From: Candidatus Hydrogenedens sp.
GTDB taxonomy: Bacteria; Hydrogenedentota; Hydrogenedentia; Hydrogenedentales; Hydrogenedentaceae
DNA: 32,078 nt
Assembly (NCBI GenBank): GCA_035378955.1
Contig: DAOSUS010000037.1
Span: 1 to 32,078 of the forward strand
Direction of reading: 5' to 3'
Position numbers and translations under genes: made by a program. This document shows positions 9,801-16,202 of the stretch, in pieces. The notes under the pieces are model-generated. The model was not told the DNA's origin, did not search any database, and worked only from the letters and a program-made list of their open reading frames with translations. The number at the start of each line of letters is the position of its first letter. Position 1 is the stretch's first letter.

Positions 9801-11422
9801 TGGGATATAAAAGCCCATTTTTTTACTTCACGGAAATTACGAAATGGGGGAGGTGTTTTTAATATTCTTGATATGACAGAATTGCCCGCAGGAGCCCTCC
9901 AGTAAGCGAGCGGTGGAATACTTTGAGAGGATATATTGGAAGCAATACCATTAAAGTTGCACTTTTGGATAATTTGGGAGGATTGGGGTGATAAAGCAGG
10001 ATAATCCCAGGCAATAAAAGATTTGTTAAATTCTTTTAACAGTCCTTCCTTCAGTTTTGTCCCTATAAATAGGTTCATAAGGATAGATTCTATAGAAAGT
10101 AATCGTTCATCAATCGGTGTAAAAATATTTTGAGCGGTGCTTTTCCCACGCAGGATTGTTTCTCGCAGAGGTATAATTATGTCCGGATTCTGATGTAGCA
10201 CATGTAGCCAGATATTGCCCGTTCCTATATCTGTCCCATAGTCCTGTGTTTCGTAGGCATTCCATATCTGGGTTTTGCTTGCCTCAATTTTTTGCTGTAA
10301 ATGGTTCCCTATTTCGGGTTGGGCTATATCTTTACCCCAGGTCCCTGTAAGGAGATAGGTTTTACTTAAAGGTTCGGGGTCTGTAAAAGTTATTTGAGTA
10401 TTAAATTCAGATGTTTGTTTTTCACCGTTTTCGTTCGGTGCAGTAATTAATACCCGAATATTTGTTTTATCTTCTTGTTTTCGTCCTTTATTGGGTATTT
10501 GAAATGGGACACGGGTCTCTTCCTGAGGTTGCAATGAGATTTGCTGATTGGGAAGAGAAAAATTTTGAGGCATGACCCAACCATTAATACTTATTGGAAA
10601 TACTTGTTTCGAGGTTGGATTGTATATCGTAAGGTAAAACACCTGTTTCGGGTCAATTTCAGGTCCTGTAAATATTCGGGAAGGTTCAAGTAAAGGAACA
10701 TAATAAATTGCACCTGCCGAATCAACAGGACGAATATGAAAATTTATCTCATAGCCAGTCTGTCCGATATTGGGTTCTTTTTGCGACCATAATTTCATAG
10801 GTATATTTTCAACAGGAATCTTTGTGATTTCGCTAATGCTCTGCAAAGAAAGAAAAGGCACTTGCAATATAAAAAGATTTAATCCTTTCCGTAACCGAAC
10901 CAAAGCACGGTCTATACCTAAATGTTCAATGGGCATTGCTTTGACATCTCTTATCCCCGTTTTACTAATCCAGAGCCGTGCCCCCAATGGAGTTTGAATG
11001 TGGATATAAATTAGTTGGTCCTCTGGAACCTGAACATACGCAGAAAGATAATAGATACACTCATCAGGAGGGCGTAATGTATGTAAGTCCAGCCTCGGAT
11101 TCTTGACCACAAATGGCAACCATGTATAGGTTATTCCATCAATTTGTGCCTTATCACCGGGTTGAGGTAGAAGTTGTGTAATTCCCCCTTTGCCTGCCCA
11201 GAAATCCCGCGTTCCTAAAGGGGCTTGATTGTTACTAATGGCATTCTTTATCCCTTTTTCAAGGTCGGAAGGGAAAGGTCCGCATATCATCCACTGGGAA
11301 ATGTATCCCCGTTGCAAAATATCAGGTAAAGGTTCCTGCGGATACGCAGGAAAGAGTAAGAAAAAACATGCAATCGTAAAAAAAGATACTCGAAAAAGTA
11401 AGTTAATATGAAACCCTTTCAT
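6806..11422 (-). CDS. Giant secreted GH38-like (alpha-mannosidase fold) protein
   Basis: A 1538-residue protein with a Sec signal peptide (hydrophobic run ending AYPQ, about residue 29). An N-terminal beta-rich region (about 35-345) contains WMICGPFP. From about 355 it follows the GH38 alpha-mannosidase plan: a barrel-like segment with LLSIESILMNLFIG (441-454) and AWDYPALSPQSSQII (471-485), a helical middle domain with SYPGEVISRLWTILLQ (654-669), then the C-terminal beta domain with SIVIFNPN, PPYGVKTFYL, IENEFMLVRIN and SSLKPIGTGIPLI. Where GH38 has the metal motif HxHWD, this protein reads TGTWG (359-363), and NQFHD appears as TADPY (670-674). D473 could match the nucleophile. It is probably non-catalytic or differently active; I infer glycan binding or recognition. 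It starts 1 base after the stop of the membrane protein gene, so the two are co-translated. Confidence 0.75.
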   Translation of the reverse strand: MKGFHINLLFRVSFFTIACFFLLFPAYPQEPLPDILQRGYISQWMICGPFPSDLEKGIKNAISNNQAPLGTRDFWAGKGGITQLLPQPGDKAQIDGITYTWLPFVVKNPRLDLHTLRPPDECIYYLSAYVQVPEDQLIYIHIQTPLGARLWISKTGIRDVKAMPIEHLGIDRALVRLRKGLNLFILQVPFLSLQSISEITKIPVENIPMKLWSQKEPNIGQTGYEINFHIRPVDSAGAIYYVPLLEPSRIFTGPEIDPKQVFYLTIYNPTSKQVFPISINGWVMPQNFSLPNQQISLQPQEETRVPFQIPNKGRKQEDKTNIRVLITAPNENGEKQTSEFNTQITFTDPEPLSKTYLLTGTWGKDIAQPEIGNHLQQKIEASKTQIWNAYETQDYGTDIGTGNIWLHVLHQNPDIIIPLRETILRGKSTAQNIFTPIDERLLSIESILMNLFIGTKLKEGLLKEFNKSFIAWDYPALSPQSSQIIQKCNFNGIASNISSQSIPPLAYWRAPAGNSVISRILKTPPPFRNFREVKKWAFISHAEIEPLIPEIDMLVLENSSPFLNINLLPDLKNEIPPFYFHGNGSSEFFEEIQGYLNSRGNIETIPNIFQPVYAKENLTDILSNVLLKTCLYKFEENLLLAQTSATIAGIFGMSYPGEVISRLWTILLQTADPYVINNKLSENEASSLLSQLCTGIRDTEKIIQRTMKPIADNVNTLTYITDNKPNSQSIVIFNPNTSVKTLPITVDVSIPNPQFSLVSTDGKPIPCQIYSTQEETSSTTTYQVQFVAEEVPPYGVKTFYLIPDKKAPQSVKVTDNFIENEFMLVRINNKTGNITQIIDKTSGKDIVPPEGNFDMIGFSNPDKGNFTPFSDTLSKYETFKSDLLQRIVIQFESKKGTLTKEYCLYQKVNQIYCYHYFTPTEEMAENSLASAFNIASEGNIPIYGSQSFAFTSPPTYSNTKDNRSLFFAHRFFAEGKGDCIKTEDNRYIPFSNVSIIKSDENIVPILQNLIRKTLWNRGIPSETASIQDWAMIKGEKSPFYIWAGTAKSYENIKAWIAETHPDLNNEIIKRSEVGTPFLIQTQRDNSQYNILGFIANTPEKLGAVINNFLKMLDQRGEFIIPSAVSKGDGTKIPNYGLALMFNGTKLVSTDSNKSFYLYHGYINTQKYPPKINAIPIFYRIYPFSGHWLQTDIIQQSNEKPLLYAITGLHGGPWANNSSFLSLDNPNIYISSLKPIGTGIPLIQSEQQNPTDMFIARLNAIGNQKQNCILSSSFTINNIQALTPLEAPDTSSINLKEQPINFSPWDIQTFSISFKKVTAPNRIPFEMKDICYSNSDYLTYPLQNGFDSPIIKISQVDTSSSTNIQLTIGNINAKETVQGTVFLETPDNCILKTSQIPYNLPPLTAIQHTIPYEQSEREGPSPIINAWTEVNGKTIRTFLSNNDFPAKISYEKSAAQVKVTIENTQSIPIYGSITWISLRYSPITHDTKYNQFTKPENTDIYIKPHETNSYTFLPQDTSILDTTIARIQINNKIQFLPIQ

Positions 11423-11423
11423 T

Positions 11424-13013
11424 TTATTTGCGAGTAATTAAATTATATATTTTTCTTTTATTATCCCACAAAAAGAGGTGCTTACTTAATTTTTTATCTT
11501 CAAATCGGATTAGAATATTTTCGGTCTGTTCTTCCTTAAAGAAATCAACCCATGTATTATTTTGTGGATTAAAAAATTGCTTATAAAATACCTGTTCATC
11601 TTTTTTATTAGAAATTAAATGGTCAGAAGGATGAATTAGCCAGTATTCTACATAGGTAGGACTAATTCCAATAATAAGGGAATCTTCAGAATAATAAGGG
11701 GCTGTTAACTCTACATCAAAAACAGAATCAGGGCGGAGTATGCAATAAGGGAAAATTATAACTTTCTGAACGGGGGAGGTGGATGTAATTTTCTTTTTAA
11801 GTAAAGAGGCAAATATATTCAAATTATGCCAGCGGTATTCAATAGAAGACGGGAAAAGAATAAACTCATCCATATTCTGTTCTTCGACCTGTTTAAGTAT
11901 ATCCTCTGAGATGTGCTGCTCCTGAAAAGAACTATACGCATACAAACCGTTAAGAAATATCTGACAGCACATCATAATAATACAGAGGACTGTTGTTATC
12001 TTGACGACACTCATTTTCCAGCGGGGTTGTTTTTGAATTATTCCACATATCCCTGATACGGCTATACAGAGAAGCATCAGCGGGAATAATGCAGAAGGGT
12101 TTTGTAGAGGTTGGGTGAGATTAATGCCTTTTTTGTAGGAAAACAGGCATAGGAAAAGAATACCCCATAGGAATAATACCAGATATTTCTGTTTAATCTT
12201 CCAGGAAATAAAAACAAGAACAGATATGCTCAGTAAAGTATAAAAAACAGGTAAAATACTTTCCCGATGGTATATATCTACGGTCATGGGTAACCAGCCA
12301 ATAGGATATATAAGTAATGATAATTGAGGAATGAAATCGAAAGAAAAGATATAATTCGATTGATTGACTTTTAAAAAGTATAATGCGGGCAGTATTGTAA
12401 GAATTCCCATCCAGATGTGTCGTTTGGGAATAGCCCCTTGAACATCTCTATTTAGTAGAAGTCCAAATCCAATAATGAAAATAAAAGGGGCGGATAATGG
12501 CGATACAAGCAAGGCTATTAACGAGAAGAGCCAGATAAATATTAATTGCGAAGTCTGTGTATAAACAGAATAGGCAAAAAGCAATAATGGAATAGCATTC
12601 ATTACAAGGGGGAATAGTGTCTCGTAACCGTTTAATTGGACAATCTGCGGTTGGGTGAGAGGATGAGCCATAAACAAAACCGCAGAAAGAGACCCTAACC
12701 ACCATGGTCCACCTGTAACAAATCGTGTCGTGAAAAAGAGAATGAACATCAGGATATAAAGCAGGAGAAAATTTAATAAGCGAAACATTATAAAACTGTA
12801 TGTAAAAATCACAGACAATATAAAAGAGTCTGAGCCATATATCGGTTGATTAAAAAATGTATTATGGAACCAGAGATAATCTGAACCCGATGATGGCAAA
12901 AAGAGGACCCAAAGAAACACAAGTGAAACATAAACAAAATCAAGAAACAGGAAAATTCTAACCTGTTTCCAGTCTTTATTCGTTTTTATAATATTTCCTA
13001 AAATTCGTTTCAT
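11424..13013 (-). CDS. Polytopic membrane protein, GT-C-like
   Basis: A 529-residue integral membrane protein with roughly ten hydrophobic helices. They begin at about residue 20 (FLFLDFVYVSLVFLWVLFL), run through 340-360, and are followed by a soluble C-terminal part of about 170 residues. The first extracytoplasmic loop contains GSDYLWFHNTFF, and a short loop near 115 has AHPLTQPQIVQLNGYE. The layout (many helices, a loop after helix 1, a C-terminal globular domain) resembles GT-C glycosyltransferases that use lipid-linked sugars, but the usual acidic loop motif is not clear, so that is inference only. It lies 1 base before the secreted GH38-like gene and probably forms a two-gene unit with it, transcribed from the gap at 13014-13100. 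I do not recognise a named family. Confidence 0.6.
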   Translation of the reverse strand: MKRILGNIIKTNKDWKQVRIFLFLDFVYVSLVFLWVLFLPSSGSDYLWFHNTFFNQPIYGSDSFILSVIFTYSFIMFRLLNFLLLYILMFILFFTTRFVTGGPWWLGSLSAVLFMAHPLTQPQIVQLNGYETLFPLVMNAIPLLLFAYSVYTQTSQLIFIWLFSLIALLVSPLSAPFIFIIGFGLLLNRDVQGAIPKRHIWMGILTILPALYFLKVNQSNYIFSFDFIPQLSLLIYPIGWLPMTVDIYHRESILPVFYTLLSISVLVFISWKIKQKYLVLFLWGILFLCLFSYKKGINLTQPLQNPSALFPLMLLCIAVSGICGIIQKQPRWKMSVVKITTVLCIIMMCCQIFLNGLYAYSSFQEQHISEDILKQVEEQNMDEFILFPSSIEYRWHNLNIFASLLKKKITSTSPVQKVIIFPYCILRPDSVFDVELTAPYYSEDSLIIGISPTYVEYWLIHPSDHLISNKKDEQVFYKQFFNPQNNTWVDFFKEEQTENILIRFEDKKLSKHLFLWDNKRKIYNLITRK

Positions 13014-13146
13014 AGTTTCATAATTATAAATAAAAACGCCCCTGTAAATAACATGATAAAAATCTTTTCTTCAAAAACAATTTTATTAATAAGAATATGG
13101 ATACTGTTATTCACATAGGGTTATCTATTCAATAAAATTTACTTGA

Positions 13147-13168
13147 TTACCTGCAGGACATAGGTAAC
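13147..13168. repeat. Possible solo insertion-sequence end
   Basis: The arms TTACCT and AGGTAA enclose GCAGGACAT. On the minus strand the string reads TGTTACCTATGTCCTGC, which resembles, from memory, terminal repeats of IS481-type elements beginning TGT. No transposase gene or matching second end was found nearby, so this would be a remnant at most. Confidence 0.2.
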
Positions 13169-13257
13169 AAATTTATACTTCCTTCCGAATCATAGATGCA
13201 CAGCATGAGTGAGGTGTGTCTCTTTTGTTATAAGGCCTTTACCGTAAAAAATATTTA

Positions 13258-13363
13258 ACCACAGAGGACACAAAAGAAATATTACACAAAGGACACGGAG
13301 AAGGGCGAAACATGTATCGCTCCTACATTGTGAACTTTGTGCAAAGTCTTTGTTTTTTGTGGC
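13258..13363. repeat. ACCACAGAGGACAC-type dispersed repeat
   Basis: The left part (13258-13298) reads AACCACAGAGGACAC and later ACACAAAGGACACGG. The right part (13330-13363) is an imperfect inverted version: its complement begins GCCACAAAAAAC and ends GCACAAAGTTCAC. Strings of the kind ACCACAGAGGACACAGAG are seen in intergenic DNA of many environmental bacteria, from general experience. Here it forms a non-coding, potentially hairpin-forming element of about 105 bases. Its function is unknown. Confidence 0.5.
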
Positions 13364-13516
13364 AAATAAACTTATCTACTTAAAAATACCAGAAGCAAGG
13401 ACACTTCAACTACATTGAATGAAATAACAGATGATGGATTTTATTCCCTTCGTGTTTATTTGCAACATTGTTATGAAGAACAAAAAATAAAATTTAATTT
13501 TGTCAACAAATTTTTC

Positions 13517-13543
13517 TAAAGATTTTTATAAAATTGCCGATAC
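13517..13543 (+). promoter_or_regulatory. Sigma-28 (FliA) promoter of flagellin
   Basis: The -35 box TAAAGATT (13517-13524), an 11-base spacer and the -10 box GCCGATAC (13536-13543) match the FliA consensus TAAAGTTT-N11-GCCGATAA in 14 of 16 positions. Transcription should begin near 13550, leaving a leader of about 65-70 bases. This ties flagellin expression to the flagellar sigma factor, which is not encoded in this window. Confidence 0.88.
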
Positions 13544-13575
13544 TTTACAATGAACCTTTTGCAAGAGGTTCACCG

Positions 13576-13610
13576 ATGCAAGGATGCAAAGGAAACTTTA
13601 ATCACGGAGG
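13576..13610 (+). promoter_or_regulatory. CsrA-like binding sites in flagellin leader
   Basis: The leader has ATGCAAGGATGC (13576-13587), close to the CsrA consensus RUACARGGAUGU. It also has a GGA at 13591-13593 and a third GGA inside the ribosome-binding site CACGGAGG (13603-13610). One site upstream and one over the ribosome-binding site, about 24 bases apart, is the arrangement CsrA uses to repress flagellin translation in other bacteria. No csrA or fliW gene is in the window, so regulation is inferred. Confidence 0.4.
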
Positions 13611-13618
13611 AATATACA

Positions 13619-14437
13619 ATGGGTTTACGAATTAACACAAACATCGCCGCCCTCAACGCAACCCGCACTTTACGCAAGAACACTCTTGACCTCAACAAAT
13701 CCCTCGAACGACTCTCCAGTGGTTTGCGAATTAACCGTGCTGCCGATGATGCCGCCGGTTTAGCCATTGCGGAAGGATTCCGTTCTGTTGTTTGTGGAGC
13801 ACGAGTAGCCGTCCGCAATGTCCAGGATGGAATAAGTCTCATTCAGACGGCAGAAGGAGCATTAGTCGAAAGTTCTAATATTCTCCAAAGAATTCGAGAA
13901 TTAGCAGTTCAATCGGCTAATGGAACAAATAGCACACAAAATAGGGCTGCTTTAGATGCGGAAGTAACTCAATTGCTCCAGCAGTTAGACTCAATCGCAC
14001 GCGATACAGAGTTTAACGGCTTCTATGTTTTGAGTGTAACACAAAGTATCGTTATTCAAGCAGGTCCCCAAATGGGACAAACTCTTACCATCACAATACA
14101 GGGTTCCAAAACAAGCGATTTAGGAGTAAGTGGCATATCTATTTCTACTCAGGGTGGTGCTGTGTCAACATTAAGTATTGTGGATAACGCTATAAAGAGT
14201 ATTAATATTTTAAGAAGTAATCTGGGTGCCTTTCAGAACCGTCTTGAATTTACTATCAACACACTTGAAATTCAGGAAGAAAATGCGTCCTATTCCGAGA
14301 GCCAAATTCGCGATGCAGATATTGCTCAGGAAACGGTACGGTTCACTCGCAATCAAATATTGGTCAGTGCCGGCACATCTGTCCTCGCACAGGCAAATGT
14401 AATTCCACAAACGGCACTACAACTCCTGCGTGGATAA
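13619..14437 (+). CDS. fliC: Flagellin
   Basis: Flagellin is the filament subunit, exported through the flagellar type III apparatus. The 272-residue protein has the conserved N-terminal D0/D1 region (MGLRINTNIAALNATRTL, LSSGLRINRAADDAAGLAI, NVQDGISLIQTAEG), a very short variable centre (about 140-190), and the C-terminal D1/D0 region (LGAFQNRLEFTINTLE, RDADIAQETVRFTRNQIL, ending QTALQLLRG). The ATG at 13619 has GGAGG eight bases upstream. A longer in-frame ATG at 13550 coincides with the expected transcription start and is rejected. The early codons are rich in C-ending forms (ATC GCC GCC CTC AAC), consistent with high expression. Cys59 is unusual, since flagellins normally lack cysteine. 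No other flagellar gene is present here. Confidence 0.96.
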   Translation: MGLRINTNIAALNATRTLRKNTLDLNKSLERLSSGLRINRAADDAAGLAIAEGFRSVVCGARVAVRNVQDGISLIQTAEGALVESSNILQRIRELAVQSANGTNSTQNRAALDAEVTQLLQQLDSIARDTEFNGFYVLSVTQSIVIQAGPQMGQTLTITIQGSKTSDLGVSGISISTQGGAVSTLSIVDNAIKSINILRSNLGAFQNRLEFTINTLEIQEENASYSESQIRDADIAQETVRFTRNQILVSAGTSVLAQANVIPQTALQLLRG

Positions 14438-14464
14438 TTCAAAAGAACATACTTCAACTCATAA

Positions 14465-14490
14465 AAAATCCCCGAAAGGGGATTTTCTAT
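14465..14490 (+). terminator. Rho-independent terminator after flagellin
   Basis: A perfect 9-base stem, AAAATCCCC and GGGGATTTT, closes a GAAA tetraloop. It is followed by a T-rich tract (TTTTCTATTTT), 27 bases after the flagellin stop. This makes flagellin a single-gene transcript. Confidence 0.88.
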
Positions 14491-14548
14491 TTTAAATAAA
14501 ATATCATCAATATTTCACCACTCTATTCTCTCTACCTATGCTATTTAT

Positions 14549-14572
14549 TAGGTTATATCGTATATTAGCTAT
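14549..14572. repeat. Left direct repeat flanking RM cassette
   Basis: This 24-base copy starts TAGGTTATATCG and ends GCTAT. It matches the copy at 17809-17832 in 21 of 24 positions, in the same orientation; the first 12 bases are identical. The two copies bracket the second restriction-modification pair and nothing else, as expected of an insertion scar or recombination site. Confidence 0.5.
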
Positions 14573-14796
14573 TTTCAATTCATATATTGCTGAAAAAGAA
14601 ATAGAATCTTAGTTATAATACCTTATGGTAAAATGCTTATTAATTCGCTTTAGAATCATGCTCTGCTTATAAAGGGATAAAACCTGGTCAGTGACATAGT
14701 AGAAAAGATATAATGGAAAAATAAGTAAGTGAAAAAGTATTTCAAAAAATAGCATAAAAATTAAGAATTTAATATAAAAGAGTCAGAGAAAATGAT

Positions 14797-14833
14797 TGAT
14801 GTTGCGGTTTAAACAAATATCTGTCAAACATCA
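14797..14833. promoter_or_regulatory. Inverted repeat upstream of methyltransferase
   Basis: TGATGTT (14797-14803) and AACATCA (14827-14833) are perfect 7-base inverted arms separated by 23 bases, ending 34 bases before the methyltransferase start. The position suits an operator through which the methyltransferase or another regulator controls the pair, or a leader hairpin. Confidence 0.3.
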
Positions 14834-14867
14834 CTGGCAAGGTTTAATTAGAAGGAGAATATAAAAT

Positions 14868-16202
14868 ATGGCTAAAAATATCCTCCCCAAAAAGCAGGAT
14901 ACACAAATTATGATGTTCGATACATACGAATACCCATCTTATGAGGAAATAATAGACGCTTATGCTAAAGAATTTGCAAATTATGTTCTTCCCAAGGGAG
15001 ATACTATATTCGGTTTCTGGATGCAAACATTGGCTGATTTGGAATTTTTGGATCTGGAATTACAGGGTTTAACTGAGGAATATAAAATTGACCCTATAAA
15101 TAGAGTGGTCACTTTTAAAGGCGATGAAGAATTTATAAGATCAAGAATCGCTCATCTTGAAAAAGTTAAAGGAAAAGGGACTCTCTATACAGAATTAGTA
15201 GATACATTTGGTGATACCAATGCTTATGCATTTCACAATCTTTATCCATACAAAGGGAAATTTTATCCAAGAGTAGTGAGGACTCTAATTAATGCTTTCA
15301 AGTTAAATAATAATTCTCTTCTTTTAGACCCTTTCAACGGTTCTGGAACTACCACGCATGAGGCTTCTCTTATGGGTATTAAAAGCGTAGGAATAGATGT
15401 TACTCCCATGGGAATTGTATTATCAGAACTAAAAAATGATTTGCTTTTTATTAACGATCGGAAATTAAGTTTTACCCCAAAAGAGATTCATGATATTTTG
15501 CAGGCAATAGAAAGTAGAAAATGGGAACATTCTGACCCTTTAATTCATAAGTTAATGTTGGCAGTATATTTTGATACTGTTGATGCTTTCGTAAGAACAT
15601 CAAGATATAATAAAAAAGGGAAATTAGGGTTATTTATTGAAAAGTTAAATTACATAAAAGACTGTCATAAAAAAACTATGGAAATTAAAGAAAAATATAG
15701 TCTTAAATTTGAACTTGCTAAAATCATAGAAAGAGATATTCTTGAACTCAAGGACATAGGAGAAATGGAAGGGAAATTTGATGCATGTATTACAAGTCCA
15801 CCCTATTATTTTTCTATAGATTATGTAGGGAAAGATAAGATTGCTTATGATTATTTAGGTAAAGATGTAAAAAAAATTGAGTCGAAATATCTGGGAATGA
15901 AAAATAGCGGATACCCGAAAAATAATTATAATGGATTGCCTTTAAAAGTGGCTATGTACTATGAGGACTTAAAGGAATCAATAAAAAATATTTTCTGGGC
16001 ATTAAAGTCTGGAGGTAGATTGGCAATTATAATTGGAGATAGTACCGTTAATGGTAAGAAGATTCCAACGACAATAACAACTAAAAAATTCTGCGAGGAG
16101 TTAGGGTTTAAATTTGAAAAGTTAATATTTAATCCTCTTTTAGGTGCTCGCAATCGGGCAATAAGAGGAGAAAGCGTGATAATTTGTTCTAAACCAAAAT
16201 GA
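14868..16202 (+). CDS. DNA methyltransferase, N4-cytosine type likely
   Basis: A 444-residue modification enzyme. A conserved NLYPYKGKFYPR segment (124-135) precedes motif I DPFNGSGTT (154-162) and the following GIDVTPMG strand (175-182). The catalytic motif is TSPPYYF (309-315); SPPY is the form usual for N4-cytosine methyltransferases. The long stretch between motifs I and IV (about 185-300) probably carries target recognition, giving an alpha-like order. The N-terminal 110 residues are of unknown role. GAAGGAGA lies 9 bases before the ATG. The stop overlaps the next gene as ATGA, so the pair is translationally coupled. Arginine is mostly AGA/AGG, unlike flagellin and the trp genes, which suggests a foreign origin. 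Confidence 0.88.
   Translation: MAKNILPKKQDTQIMMFDTYEYPSYEEIIDAYAKEFANYVLPKGDTIFGFWMQTLADLEFLDLELQGLTEEYKIDPINRVVTFKGDEEFIRSRIAHLEKVKGKGTLYTELVDTFGDTNAYAFHNLYPYKGKFYPRVVRTLINAFKLNNNSLLLDPFNGSGTTTHEASLMGIKSVGIDVTPMGIVLSELKNDLLFINDRKLSFTPKEIHDILQAIESRKWEHSDPLIHKLMLAVYFDTVDAFVRTSRYNKKGKLGLFIEKLNYIKDCHKKTMEIKEKYSLKFELAKIIERDILELKDIGEMEGKFDACITSPPYYFSIDYVGKDKIAYDYLGKDVKKIESKYLGMKNSGYPKNNYNGLPLKVAMYYEDLKESIKNIFWALKSGGRLAIIIGDSTVNGKKIPTTITTKKFCEELGFKFEKLIFNPLLGARNRAIRGESVIICSKPK

Larger units (their letters stand above)
13014..13516. other. Repeat-bearing intergenic region
   Basis: This long gap separates the divergent membrane-protein and flagellin genes. No convincing coding sequence is present. 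It holds an inverted TTACCT/AGGTAA motif with a GGACATAGGTAAC string resembling an insertion-sequence end (13147-13168), and an ACCACAGAGGACAC-type repeat with an imperfect inverted partner (13258-13363). The minus-strand promoter for the membrane protein should lie near 13020-13060, but I cannot define its boxes with confidence. Confidence 0.5.
14491..14867. other. Non-coding region before second RM pair
   Basis: No gene is seen. The region contains the left copy of a direct repeat (14549-14572), a TATAAT at 14709-14714 with a weak TGGTCA 18 bases upstream as a possible promoter, an inverted repeat at 14797-14833, and the strong ribosome-binding site GAAGGAGA (14851-14858) for the methyltransferase. 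Base composition is very AT-rich. Confidence 0.5.

Noticed and set aside
13550..13618. Flagellin start at the upstream ATG 13550
   Set aside because: It falls at the predicted sigma-28 transcription start and encodes residues foreign to flagellins; 13619 has GGAGG and the conserved N terminus.
13570..13842. Minus-strand open frame of 90 codons, arginine-rich
   Set aside because: It lies antisense to the conserved start of flagellin; its composition is a by-product of the flagellin codons.
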